From: Sesamum alatum
Taxonomy: Eukaryota; Streptophyta; Magnoliopsida; Lamiales; Pedaliaceae
NCBI GenBank assembly: GCA_034509735.1
Contig: JACGWO010000011.1
Coordinates: 27,822,979-27,886,978, forward strand
Reading direction: 5' to 3'
DNA length: 64,000 bases
Positions 35,037 through 50,330 of the stretch are shown here, one piece after another. Position 1 is the stretch's first letter; each line of letters begins with the position of its first letter. A program made the position numbers and the translations under genes. The notes under the pieces are model-generated. The model saw only the letters and a list, made by a program, of their open reading frames with translations, had not been told where the DNA came from and made no database searches.

Positions 35037-35663
35037 TTAATCCAAAAAATGTACATAGTGATATGTAATTACATATCTGCTTCCTATAATAGTTTCCGTA
35101 GCAAGATAACCATTACTATATGATCCGTCGCCATATTCTATCGTATAGCGACAGATGCCCTTAAAACCATCGCAAGAAGAGCTGCCGAGGAAAGAGTTGC
35201 ATGGACCAGAAGTACAAGAAATTGGTTTGTATGTGGAAGAATGAGTGGGTTCAAAACGCGACGGTTTTTGGTGAAAGCACAGGCTACTAGGGTGGCTGCA
35301 TCGTATCCAAGTGAGATCGCTACCAGTATCAGCAATGGCTAAAGTTTCAACAGGCAGCGTGCTAATTGAGAATTTCATGAGATATTCTCCTTTATCTGGA
35401 AAAATGTCAGTCGAAACCAACCGTAGCATATGATCTTGTTTTAGAGTGTTGACACGGTTGAAAGACCGTCGCAAAGCATTCGTTACTCGTTCCCAAGACG
35501 TTGAAGAAGAAACAAGGGAAGGAAATTGTAAGAAGTCTCTATGAAAGAGGTCAATGCTAAAACTTTGTGCTTCACTCAAGTGAAACCTTCTAGTCATTGA
35601 AATAGCAAAGATTAAGGATGTACAAGCAGTGACAATTGGATCAAGTTTCATGGTACTAACCAT
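35037..35663 (-). pseudogene. Truncated CDR1-like aspartic protease (A1 family), N-terminal half only
   Basis: The N-terminus has a hydrophobic secretion-signal-like stretch, then FSIDLFHRDF, a prosegment feature of plant CDR1/nepenthesin-type proteases. The first catalytic Asp is at residue 112 in ADTGSDLTW, and the flap YGDGSYSNG is present. The reading frame ends 15 codons after the flap region, and the second lobe with its DSG motif is absent from the next 500 bases. I chose the ATG at 35,663 because it puts the catalytic Asp at the same residue number as in the neighbouring copy; an in-frame ATG at 35,756 also exists. A splice-linked downstream exon was not found. The family acts outside the cell, in some members in defence signalling. 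Confidence 0.75.
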
Positions 35664-35859
35664 GATCTCTCTTTTTCCCTTTTTTTTAATGAAGATGGTT
35701 TTCAGGGCTTTGTGTGATGAGATGAAATTTTGTAGACATGAATTTATATCAAGCAAATCTTGTTTAGGTCAATTGTTAAGAGTAGAGATGGCTAAGATAT
35801 TCTTGATAGATTTTGGGATTTTAATTTCTTGCAAAAATTTCAAGGGTTTTGATTGGTAA

Positions 35860-36288
35860 TACTTTTATACCATCATTATTGAAAATCCCCAGAAATATTA
35901 CTAAATTGGGGCATGGCTTAGTTCAAATTCTTAGATATAAATAGTTATTTCATTATTAAAAACCAACAGTTTGTCAGGCAATATGTCTCAAATTCAAAAT
36001 ACTCCTAATGTAGAAAAAAAACTATTTACATATTTAAGAAATGTTTATATAGTAAGTATTGCCCCCAAGTTTACAGTAGTGCCCATTTAGGGCAGATTAT
36101 CCATTAAAGGGGAATTTCATACGGCTTTGATGTTACTTTAAATGATAAATCTTGAAATCTATATCAAGAGAATTCTTTTTCCTTTTTTTTTTTTTTTTGA
36201 AAATTCAAAAATCAATCAAATTAAAAATGGCAAACATTTTTAAAATTTTGGATATCATGGTCTGTGGTAAATTTTAGTATTAATTTTA
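35860..36288. other. Upstream region of the truncated protease, nothing assigned
   Basis: AT-rich; no conserved element seen other than a T-run near 36,185. Confidence 0.4.
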
Positions 36289-36836
36289 GGGATAATTATT
36301 CGGCCCCTCCTAGAGTTTGGCGTAATTGCACGTAAATCCCTTGTGATTTAAAAAATTACACTTAATATTCTTGAAGTTTATTTCTATATAACGAACAGAT
36401 CTATCTTTTAACAAAATTCACGGAATTTGTAGGCATCAACAAAAAAACTTTATGAAAATCCATATTTAACCCCAATTTGACTTACTACATACTTATTGCA
36501 TGTCAATTTATGAGATATAATACATATTTACCCTCATAATTTATTTTAGTTACATACACCTCATCACATGCACTAGTGTGTGAAGATGTATGAGGATAGT
36601 TTAGTCAGAAAAATTTATTTATCCTACAATAAGTCTATAATAAGTCAATCGGGGTAAATATAAATTTGCATTCAACTTTTTTGTTGATGTCAGCAAATTC
36701 TATGAATTTTACTAACGAGTTAATCTATTTATTGGACGAAAACAAATGTCAGACGTACTAGATATATTTTTTTCAAAACACAAGAGGTCTACACGTAATG
36801 ACATCAAATCTCAGGCGAAAACAGTATAATTATCCC
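36289..36836. mobile_element. Mutator-type MITE (GGGATAATTA family), 548 bp, complete
   Basis: The ends GGGATAATTATTCGG and AGTATAATTATCCC are inverted, with arms of about 200 bases. A perfect 9-bp target duplication TTAATTTTA lies at 36,280-36,288 and 36,837-36,845. Relatives are at 3,599, 31,004 and 44,160. Confidence 0.92.
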
Positions 36837-37011
36837 TTAATTTTATGAAAATGAAGAGATTACAAATCTCATATTAATGGAAATCAATTAAACCTATAAT
36901 TACAAGAAAAAGATCCAAAAAAAAAAAAACAACAACAAAATAATAGCCCAATGATTCATACTATTTAGTACATCATAGTCAGTGCATATAGGAAGTTTCC
37001 ACAGCATCCAA

Positions 37012-38351
37012 TTACTGTTTGCTGCAATCTGTTTGTTTGAAAGAGAGAGTCTTTCTCCTGAGATCAAACCCCACCAAGAAGTTCCTTTGTGCCAAATTAC
37101 CAAAGATGGGCACACCATCATGAGGCACAACACCAAGGCAGTGAACATCCTCAGAAATTCCAAGGAAAGTGTTTGTGGGATACAACTTAACATCTGCACC
37201 AACAAAATGCACTGTAACTATAGGACCTCTCATTTTGCCATCAGGAGTCTTGTAACACAGCCTCAGCATTTCTCTTGCATGAGCTTGCTCCAGCTTGATT
37301 TCCTTCTTCATTGCTTCTTCCAGGGGCTGATAAAGTTTCTTGGGAAAATGTGTGAGAACAGTTCCAGAGTCCACAATGATCCGTTCGTTGAAGAAACCCA
37401 AGATTTTGGATGAAGACGAGGAATTGGAGAGACGGGTCATAGCCAATTTCTTTTTCCCGACGCTTATTCCTTTAAACCTTAGAGCATAGGAGTTTCTGAA
37501 AATGTGTAGGCCGGTGGAAATGACACCGGCACCAGAAACGACAGAGTTGCTGCCAAAATGAATTTGGCTGGACCTGTAATTTTTGATGTGTGACTGAGAG
37601 AGTAAGCAATAGGAGAACTTCCCACCAATCACAGAATTCATTTGGTTGACAAGAGAACCTGGCCCTGGCCCTAGACCAATTACTCCAGATGCCTCCTCAA
37701 TGAAGTTGCCTAGATTTTCATAACCACAACCAAAAACAAAGTTTTGTTGAGATATTGGTGTACCTGAGGTAGAACTTATGGCGACTGTGTCCGAAGAGAT
37801 AGCTCCATGAGAATAAGATCTGTCCAGATACTGCAAAGAATACCTGCATGTGTTGTCTCCTAAAATAGAAGACCTCCCTCCAAGGGATTTGCAGAGTTTT
37901 GAATTTCCAGGCAGCACTTTGTAAGTTGACGATTTCTTGGGAGTGAAAAGAGGCTGCTTTTGAGGGTAACAATTATCACAAGGCGCACTTGCGTCCATGT
38001 AAGAACACTGCCAGTATCAAGAATGCCCATGAACTCAAAAGGTGGCGTGCCAACGGATAGTTTCATGAGAAAATCTCCACTGGAAGCCATCAGCAGCATA
38101 GTTGAGGTTGAGGACATCCTAGAAGCAAATGACCTGGAAGCAAAATAATCAGCACGATTTCTGGAGCGTTGCAAGGCTTTGTTAATGAGGTCCCAGTAAG
38201 TCACTGTAGAGTTGTGCAGAGGAGAAATTAAGAAGTCCCTGGGAATAAGGTCAGTGCTAAAACCATTATTGTATAGTTCTGTATGAGAAAATGCAGACAA
38301 GGGTATAGAAGATGTCAAAATTGAGAGAATTATTGACAAAAAAACTGCCAT
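37012..38351 (-). pseudogene. CDR1-like aspartic protease, near full length with 1-bp frameshift
   Basis: From the ATG at 38,351 there is a signal peptide (MAVFLSIILSILTSSIPLSA), a DLIPRDF prosegment motif and VGTPPFEFMGILDTGSVLTW with catalytic Asp112. The frame then breaks near 37,988: one base is missing where the family reads TQC-x-PC, and the protein continues in another frame from ASAPCDNCYPQKQPLF. The second lobe is complete, with the second catalytic Asp in IIVDSGTVLTHFP and the end IFGNLAQRNFLVGFDL. The flap reads YLDRSYSHG where YGD is usual, and DTGS is followed by Val, not Asp. Joined length would be about 448 residues, normal for the family. A TATA-like TGTATAAAG is at about 38,434-38,446. 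Either a young pseudogene or an assembly error; it is a tandem paralogue of the copy at 35 kb. Confidence 0.85.
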
Positions 38352-38399
38352 AGAGTATGTTCGACGCTCTTGATTTACAATAAGATCAACTACACACAA

Positions 38400-38788
38400 T
38401 GGAAACAGCGCTCTAAATTGTAATCAGGGAGGCTCTCTTTATACAAGGGATATAGCTTATACAGAGAACCACATATTGAAGTGTTAAATATGGATAACTT
38501 CCTTAAATATCTTACATGAAATCTATGCCTTAATTGCTAGATCCTCATGGATAACAAGAATAAATTGGATATTTTCATTCATTGCACTAGTCATCACTGC
38601 AAATGTTTCAGCATGGAATTAATCAACTTTTCCAATACAGCAACAAATATCAAATCTCATGATACACCAGAAGACAATGATTTGAAGTAAATAAAGAATG
38701 AAATGTGCATTAAAAACATTGACCCCACTCCATTATAACCGAAGAGGGTGTTCTTCCCTTCAGCTTTGAGTCTCTTGAAAACATGTAA
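38400..38788. other. Spacer between the protease and AUG7
   Basis: It contains the protease core promoter (TATA near 38,440) and, nearer 38,788, the AUG7 3' flank. Nothing else was seen. Confidence 0.5.
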
Positions 38789-42506
<3,718 letters not shown>

Positions 42507-42726
42507 TCCGGACAAGTATTCTGATCCAATTCCCAATTGCGGAAATTCTTCGCAACTTGGGGTTTTTCACAGGTTTACTTTGCAGGAAGTGAAAAAAAGA
42601 GGAATCTGTTGATTTGAAAATTTGTATTTTGCTACGGTTGAATTTTGTTTTGTTTTCAAATTGAAGTTGTTACTACAGACGAAAAAACGTGTCTGCTGCT
42701 GTTATTGTAAAGTTGCTGTTTTTCAA

Positions 42727-43284
42727 CCGGTTAAAGACAATTTACCGTTTTATTGGAAAAGTGCAATTTACCCCCTGTGAAAATACAAAGTATAAAAAAC
42801 CTCCTTATACTTTTAGAAATGATGTAATTTACCCTCCTGGAACTACCGGTGTATTACACGCGCTCCTTCCGGGATTTTTTATCATTTTTTAACAATAAAT
42901 TATTTTTTATATTTTAAATTTTGAACGGTTAGATTTAATTTACCATGATCTGACAGTTAATATTAATCTATCTAAATGAATAGTTAAGATTAGATATAAT
43001 GAATGGTTCAGATTTAATCATATTTATATATATATATATATATGTAGCAGCAGAGCAGCAGGAGGCGCCACCGCCGACGCCGACGCCCGCCCCCAGCCGC
43101 CAGCCCCCTGCCGCCTGCCACTACGCCCACCTCGCGACTGCAACCCTCCTCCCCAACCCACCCACGGCCGCAACCCCCGCCCCCGCCCGCCTCCTCCCCG
43201 CCACTGGAACCCCTCCTCCCCACGACTGAAACCGCGACCCCGCCCGCCACTGCGCCCGCCCGCCTTCCAGCCACCAGCCCCAAC

Positions 43285-43321
<37 letters not shown>

Positions 43322-43701
43322 GTATACATATAATATATATATATATGTATATTTCTATAAAATAAATATACACAATTAAACATATATAAATATTTAAAAA
43401 TATATATATAATTATATATAAATATATTAAAATTTTAATATATTTATAAATAATGTTGATAAGATCTGAACCATTCACCTAAATGATATTAGATCTAACG
43501 GTTTTAAAATAGGGGTAAAAATATAATTTTATCAATTAAAAATTAAAAAAAAATAAAATGGCACATGAAATGCATCAGTCGCGTCGAGGGAGTAAATTGC
43601 ATAATTTCTAAAAGTATAAGGGGGTTTTTTGCACTTTATTTTTTCACAGGGGAATAAATTGTACTTTTCCAATAATACAGGGGGTAAATTGTATTTTCCC
43701 C
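42727..43701. mobile_element. Mutator-type MITE with GC-rich core, copy 2 (about 1 kb)
   Basis: The inverted arms read GGAAAAGTGCAATTTACCCC ... TAAATTGTACTTTTCC, then CTTATACTTTTAGAAATGAT in both arms. The core at about 43,045-43,290 is GC-rich (CCGCC, CCCGCC words) between (TA)n and (TC)n. Target duplication copies are GTTTTTCAA (42,718-42,726) and GTTTTTAAA (43,702-43,710), 8 of 9 alike. Same architecture as 32,783-33,896. It lies in the AUG7 upstream region. Confidence 0.78.
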
Positions 43702-44159
43702 GTTTTTAAACCCACCAAACCAATGAAGTGAAAAGTGAAAGTACTTAAAAAACGTGTTACACAAATGAAGTGAAAAGTGAAAGTACTCAAAGTTGCTGTT
43801 TTCAATCAAGGTCCTAAACCCTCAAAACCCTGAGATAAAAATGTTATGATGATAATTGATGTTATTTTTAAAAGGTGTTAGGTAAGAAACTACAAAAATT
43901 ATATATAATACGATATATTTTTGTTTAAGCAGTGCAAATGTGTTTGAGATATTTTTTTTGGGTGATGCGGTTGACCATTAGGTTGTACGATTTAGGCCGT
44001 ATGATCAAGCCCAATCTATGGAGTTGGGGGGAGTAAGCTAAAAATCTGCACAAACAATGAAAGTGTCGGGTTAGTCTTCGGTATAAGCACTTCAACGATC
44101 AAATTAGATATGTATATGGGTCGAGAGGTTTAATATATGGAGCTAAAAGATAATAAAAA
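43702..44159. other. Intergenic, with a short direct repeat
   Basis: AATGAAGTGAAAAGTGAAAG occurs twice, at about 43,722 and 43,762. The rest is unassigned. Confidence 0.5.
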
Positions 44160-45718
44160 GGGTTAATTACACCCCTCCCCCCCCCCCCCTCCTGTGAGGT
44201 TTAATGTAATTACACGTAGACTCCCTGTAGTTTGAAAAATTACACCTAATATCCGCTGAGGTTTGCCTCCGTCTAACAAATAGGTCCCTTTGTGTTAGTC
44301 AAATTTCACCGAATTTGTGGATACTAACCAAAAAAAACTGGGTAAACACCACTTTTGGTCCCTAAACTATGTCACTTATCCACTTTTCGTCCCTCATGTA
44401 TCCTGTTCATCAGATTTGGTCCCTCAAGTTTAAAGATTCCATCATTTTCTGTCTCTCCGTTAAATTTTCTGTTAAAGTTAACGGACTTCTTAAAAGAAAG
44501 GCATTTGTGCCTAAGGAAAATTCGAACCTTAGTCTTAAATATAACAAACAAACCTCATACCACTAAGTTGAATCTGTTACAAAAGTATTTACCCACCCTA
44601 AATTTATTTTACAACTATGTTGTAGCAGCTCCAAGTTCATTTTTTGGATTTAAGTTTCCCAAATTTTATAAAACATCTCTAAAGTGTTGTATTAGCCCCA
44701 AACAACAAATCAAATTCATAAGTCATAAAAATTCCACAAGAATAATTCTAAAAAATTCAACAAAAATCCATAAATCATAAATATTCCACAAGAATACATA
44801 TGTCATAAAAGTCATAAAAATACCAAACAATGTCATAAAAGTCATAAATAATACATAAGTCATGTCATCAAATACATAAAAACAGTTTTGAAAATATTCT
44901 AAACATGAATTAAAACATAATTCAAAAATTGGTCCATTACAACAAGAATATTTATTGCTTGTCCTTTTTCTTCTCCTTATTTCTACTTCCACTTGGCCTT
45001 TGGGGCTATTACAACATACTTCAAAGAAGTTATAAAATAAGTAAATTTCATGTGATTAAAATTTCAAGTAATAGATTTGGTCTAGTGGCATGAAATTTGT
45101 TTTGTTACACTTGAGACCGAGGTTCAAATTCCCTTTAGCACAAATTCGTTTTGTTTTTTCTTTTATTAAAGAAATCCGTTAATTTTAACAGAAAATTTAA
45201 CGAATGGACCAAAAATGATGGAATCTTTAAATTTGAGAGACCAAATCTGATAAGCAGGATACATGAGGGACTAAAAGTGGATAATTGGCATAGTTTATGG
45301 TCCAAAAGTGATGTTTACCCCAAAAAAAAAAAAAAACTTAATGAAAATCGATATTTACCCTCGATTGACTTATTACTGACTTATTGCAGTCCAAGCAAAT
45401 CTTTTATGACTAAACTACCCTTATAACAAGTGAAGTATCTCCTCACATGCATTAACGTGTGAAGATATATGGGGGTAGTTTGATCCTAAAAAAGATTTGT
45501 TTGGCCTACAATAAATCAGTAATAAGTCAATTGAATGTAAATATTGATTTTTATTCAATTTTTTTGCTAATATCAATAAATTTGGTGAATTTTGACTAAT
45601 GGAGGGACCTATTTGTTATACATAAGCAACCTCATGTATATTAGATGTAACTTTTCAAACCACAAGAAATCTATATGTAATTACACCAAACCTCAGGGGA
45701 GAATGGTGTAATTATCCC
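44160..45718. mobile_element. Mutator-type MITE (GGGATAATTA family) interrupted by a second MITE
   Basis: The outer ends are GGGTTAATTACACC and GGTGTAATTATCCC. The inner flanks match the complete 36,289-36,836 element (AATTTGTGGATACTAACC; TTGACTTATTACTGACTTAT). Target duplication copies are TAATAAAAA and TAATAAATT, 7 of 9 alike. A run of about 14 Cs lies in the left arm. The interior is occupied by 44,340-45,320. Confidence 0.8.
44340..45320. mobile_element. Nested inverted-repeat MITE (GGGTAAACACCACTTTTGG family)
   Basis: The long arms are inverted: CACTTTTGGTCCCTAAACTA ... ATAGTTTATGGTCCAAAAGTG, and GTTAAATTTTCTGTTAAAG ... its inverse. It is flanked by CAAAAAAAACT on the left and a longer A-run version on the right, consistent with a target duplication plus slippage. 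The arms carry a tRNA-like box (GGTCTAGTGGCATGAAATTT with GAGGTTCAAATTCCC), perhaps a captured SINE head. It has no ORF of interest. Confidence 0.75.
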
Positions 45719-46126
45719 TAATAAATTTGATGGTCATATGCTTGAAATTTTCTTAAATAAAGGGCTTTTATAGTCCCCTCCTAATATACGGAGGCCACAT
45801 GTACCCCTTAGGATTGCGCCACATGTCGACTATCCATGTTGTCCTGGGATCTTGTCCGGTCTAGGTTTTTATCCTCTTTGGGTTTGGATCTGGTGAATTG
45901 ATGGGCCAGAGAAAGGGGTATATAAGCCCATAATCTTCAATTAGCCCACATCATAGGGTAAATTATACTGAGTTTTTATGAAATTTAAACAATTACAAAT
46001 ACTTTTTTTCTTATTTGAAAAATTATCAATATTCTGTAATGTTTGACATAATTATATAACCCGTTAAGGTAGTAATACAAAATCTTGATGTAATCCAAAT
46101 GGAAGCTAACAAAATAAATCCATTGT
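45719..46126. other. Intergenic, with the left part of a decayed MITE
   Basis: GGGTAAATTATACTGAG at about 45,955 starts a MITE-like arm whose partner words resume at about 46,660-46,730, beyond the LINE. The LINE therefore seems to have landed in a MITE. The first 200 bases are unassigned. Confidence 0.45.
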
Positions 46127-46633
46127 GTTTTTTTTTTTCTTGAAATGAAGAAATTCATTTATAAAGTGGGAAAGTCAGCCAAAGCAAGATTAAATTGGAA
46201 GAACTTTCCAAGATTTAGTAGCAGATTTGGCTAATGCGAGGGCTACAGAATTACATATGCGTGGAACAAAACAAAACAAACACGAAAAGAAGTTGCTAGA
46301 TAACAAAAGTGAGTCCGAAACAATGATACCAATAGAAGAGGAGTCCGAAAAAGATGTCCGGAGCTGAGAAACTAAATTAAAACAATCACTCTCAACCAAG
46401 ATAAGAGGACCAGCCAAGTCGAAGAGCCAACTCCAAGCCATGTCTATCAGCCAATTCCCAAGCTTCAGAATGCGTTTAGATGACCATGCCAGACACCTGC
46501 CTTGATTATCCCGGGCAATGATCCCCAACCCCATCTCCCTACTGTCCTAAAAAACCGCCCCATCACAATTGATTTTAAGCACATGAGGGGGTGAGGCACC
46601 ACGGCCAGAATGAGCTTCAAAGTTCTGGGCTTG
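46127..46633 (-). mobile_element. 5'-truncated LINE with 14-bp target duplication
   Basis: The minus strand encodes the LINE C-terminal RNase H-like domain (VLKINCDGAVF, stop, MGLGIIARDNQGRCLAW, LVESDCFNLVSQL, ALAKSATKSW). It finishes in a poly-A tail (T-run at 46,127-46,138 on +). AATAAATCCATTGT is repeated exactly at 46,113-46,126 and 46,634-46,647, the hallmark of target-primed insertion. There is one in-frame stop in the remnant. Confidence 0.92.
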
Positions 46634-46734
46634 AATAAATCCATTGTTGGACGGATATTAATTTTAATGAGGTATTGGTAATTTTTTAAACAATCAGAAG
46701 ATCCTTATAATTATATCAAATATTAGGTAAATTT

Positions 46735-48770
46735 AGATTATGAAATAGAGACTATTCATGGGACATCACCTATTTCGATTGCACCATATAGAATAGCTCT
46801 AGTAGAATTATAGAAGTTTAAGAAACAAATAGGAGAATTATTAGAGATGAACTCATTAAATGGAATACTTTACTATAGGGAGTACTAGTGTTGTTTGTGA
46901 AAAATAAGAATGACAGTATGAGATAGTGTACTGATTATAGGCAATTGAATTGCGTGATAATGAAAGCTGAATATCCATTACCAAGAATTGATGGTTTATT
47001 AGACTAGTTGAAGGGAGATGTATTCTTTTCAAAGATTGATCTATGGTCTAGTTATGGCAATTGAGGATAGCAAATAAGGATATACATAAAACAACTTTTC
47101 GCACTCGTTAGAGTCATTTATGAGTTTTAATAATGCCATTGGGATTAAGAAATGCATAGACAATATTTGTGGCATTGACGAATCAAACATTCTAGGAGTA
47201 CTTAGATCAATTTGCGATAGTTTTTATTGATGATTTAGTGAATTTGAGGAGTAGAAAAGAGCAGGAAAAACATTCAAAAATAGTGTTGCAGATCTCAAAA
47301 GAGAAGGAGTTGTATTCTAACTTAAGTAAATACAACTTTGAGTGAATTAGGTAGTTTTTCTAGGATATGCGATATTTGGAGATAGTGTTATGTCTAATCC
47401 TGCCAACGGTAAAAACTATTACAGAATGGAGAATACAAAAATATGGGATTGAGGTTCACAGTTTCTTAGGATTAGCTGGGTATTATAGGATATTTGTTAA
47501 GAGCTCTCCATAATTGTTAATATTTGACAAAGCTATTAAGAAAATGGATATTTTTTGCTAGACTGAGTAGTGTCAACAAATTTTTGATGAATTAACGAAG
47601 AGGTTGACGTTAGCTCTGATTTTAGTTCAGTTCTTTTGTAGTGGTGGATACATGGGGTATATAGATGCTTTCGAATGAGGTTTAGGGTGTGTTCTAATGC
47701 AAAATAGGAAGTGAGGTCATATGTATCTCGTCAATTAAGGAATCATGAGTTAAATTATCCCACGCATGACTTGGAGTTAGCAGCAGTTGTGCATGCATTG
47801 AAGATTTGGAGGCATTATTTGTACGGAGAAAGATTTTAGATATTCAACGACCATAAGAGCTTGAAATATATTTTGACGCAGAAGGAGTTGAATTTGAAAC
47901 AAAGAAGGTGGATAGAATTGTTAAAAGATTATGATAGCATTATTGATTACCATCCAGGGAAGGCAAATGTGGTAACAGATGCATTAAGTAGACAGAGTTC
48001 AAGCACCTTTGCTAGTTTGGAGAGTCACAATGTGACATTGCTATTAGGTATGAGATCTATGGATACAAAATTGGAAGTTGATCAGGTAGCAGGTTTGTTG
48101 GTAACTTTGCAGCTTAAGCCGGACCATGTGGATAAAATTAGGGAAGCACAGACCAGATATCCTTTCTTATTACGGATGCTAGAGAGAATAAAATAGGGTA
48201 AGAAGCCTAATTTTTCAGTGAGGGCTGACGGAGTGATAGTGAATAGAGAACGAGTTTGTGAGCTAACGTGGATGGGTTAGGAGAGGAGATTTTGCGAGAA
48301 ACTCACGATGCACCATATGCAATGCATCCTGGTACTATAAAGATGTACCGAGACTTAAGGCCATACTATCGGTGGCAGACAATGAAGAAGGACGTAGCTG
48401 AATTTGTGGCTAAATGTATGACTTGTTAGCAAGTAAAGGCAGAACATTAGGCACCGATAGGTAAACTTCAACCTTATCTATACCATAATGGAACTGGGAA
48501 AAGATCGCTATGGATTTTGTCATACGGTTGCCCCATACGTTCAGAAAGTATGACGCTATTTGGGTAATTGTGGATAGACTAACGAAATCAACTCCTTCAT
48601 TGCCACATATTTTATAGGGATAGTCATAGTGACTAGCTGAATTGGATCATAAGCTGTGGTGTCAGTCTTATATGGTGGTTTAGCAGTGTCATCTTGAATT
48701 GAGAGTTCTCACTACATGATTACATAGATATTAGACTTTAAATGAGTTTGTATTTTAAGTTGCTCAATAT
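46735..48770 (+). mobile_element. Ty3/gypsy chromovirus pol remnant, heavily mutated
   Basis: With many stops, the + strand follows chromovirus pol: RT entry GTSPISIAPYRIA, KNKYPLPRIDG-like and FSKIDL, then RNase H ([33 protein letters not shown]), then the integrase zinc region (HDAPYAMHPGTIKMYRDLRP, DVAEFVAKCMTC). Many stops sit where Gln (CAG) or Trp (TGG) is expected, as from cytosine-methylation decay. No LTR could be tied to it. Confidence 0.88.
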
Positions 48771-50330
48771 TTAGAACCACACTTTTCTCTTTTCCTTATG
48801 TTCATAAATGCTAAAGTTGAGGATTAAATACAATACTTTGATGACGTATGTCATTCCGTGATGCCTATGTAATATATTGGTGAAAATATGACCTATCTTA
48901 TAGGGCTTGAAGATGAATTTCTTATAAGATGGATTGTAATTACTGAGGGGTGTCACATTAAGTGAGTTCCTACCATATTTTGCACATGCATCGAGGGTGT
49001 TACAAGTTACGACTACTGGTACTATTAATTAAAGGCAATGGGGGGTTAGAATAACTAACTAATTGCAGTTAGATGTTGTCGTTATTATCTTCGAGGTGAA
49101 ATTACATTTATAGGCCAAAGGGATATATTTAAGGAGATAAGAATAAGCTTAACGTGCTAATGAAAGAACACATAGAAGAAATGTAAAATTTCATTAGATA
49201 ATCATCACTAAGTCTAGAGAAAAGATAGTAGAAGATGAGATAAAAAAAAAAATGAGATGAGAAACTTATCTATTTATAATATTAGCACCCCAATGAACAT
49301 GGATACAAAAGTGGGGTGGGTACGTAATTGCTTAAATCAAGCTAATTAGACCTATTCGCTTAATCCTAGCAAGTTCCTGAAACAAAAGACATTTTTGAAA
49401 TTGATACAATCAATCACCCCTTTGATTATGTAGCAGGGATCTTCTTTCCTTTTTGTTTGTAGATTCGCTTGTTGGGTCAAGCGCGGACGCGTTTAACTGA
49501 ATCTGTAAATCTACCATAATTTCTTTTCTTTTCAAGTTTGTCTTCAATTTTCATTTTTCAGCTCAAAGTTGTCATTTTGTTTCCATTAATTCCTCCATGC
49601 TAAAAATGCAAGAATATCCTATGATTAGTAGTATTTTAATACTTACAAGAAGGTATTATTTTCAAAAAATATAACAGATTATACACTTTATTTAACAACA
49701 TGGCAAATTTTCAAAAAGACATTATCCTATGATTTATATGTATATCGAGCGTGTTTCAATCTCAAATCATGGGAGTTAAGGAGCCAAAGTAAAATATACC
49801 CTTCATTTAAAAAAAAACAAACACATCTTACAATGGTAAAGATCCCACAATCCCACTCGAATTTCCCTTCAAAGAGAATCAAATGTTTCACCTAAATTGT
49901 GGGTCTTGTTTACTCTCCACCTACCACTCTCGATGAGTGGGGCCACCTTTTGATGAACCAAATCCCTAAAACGGCGTCTTCCTCTCCATTTTCTCTCGAG
50001 ACACGTGGGGCGCGTTTGGTTTCTTAATTATCAAATTCAGTCAGACAGACTGAGACATAAAGTACAAAACCCACAAAACATAAATACAACAAAAAGACTA
50101 ATAAAGATTTGATCTTTTTTTCTACAATTCTTGTGTGAATATAAATGTGCAAAGAACCTAGACGTGCTGCTGCTCAGTAGTTGGTGGCTGCATTCACATT
50201 CACCTCTTCTTGTTTTCAATGTGTTTTCTTCTGTAGATTTATAAGCCTTTTTTCTCATTACTCACTGCTTTTTCCAGTTGACGCAAAAGAGAGAGAGAGA
50301 CAGAGAAATCTGTGAATCCCATCAGCAAAA
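48771..50330. other. Intergenic and XPT upstream region
   Basis: No gene recognised. Just before the XPT ATG is a GA-rich leader (GAGAGAGAGACAGAGAAA at about 50,290), common in plant 5' untranslated regions. No obvious TATA box was identified. Confidence 0.45.

Noticed and set aside
43014..43478. ORFs across the second GC-rich core
   Set aside because: Same reason: low-complexity sequence plus CT and AT microsatellites.
44355..45426. ORFs of 141 and 91 residues
   Set aside because: They sit in the inverted arms of a MITE and have no family features.
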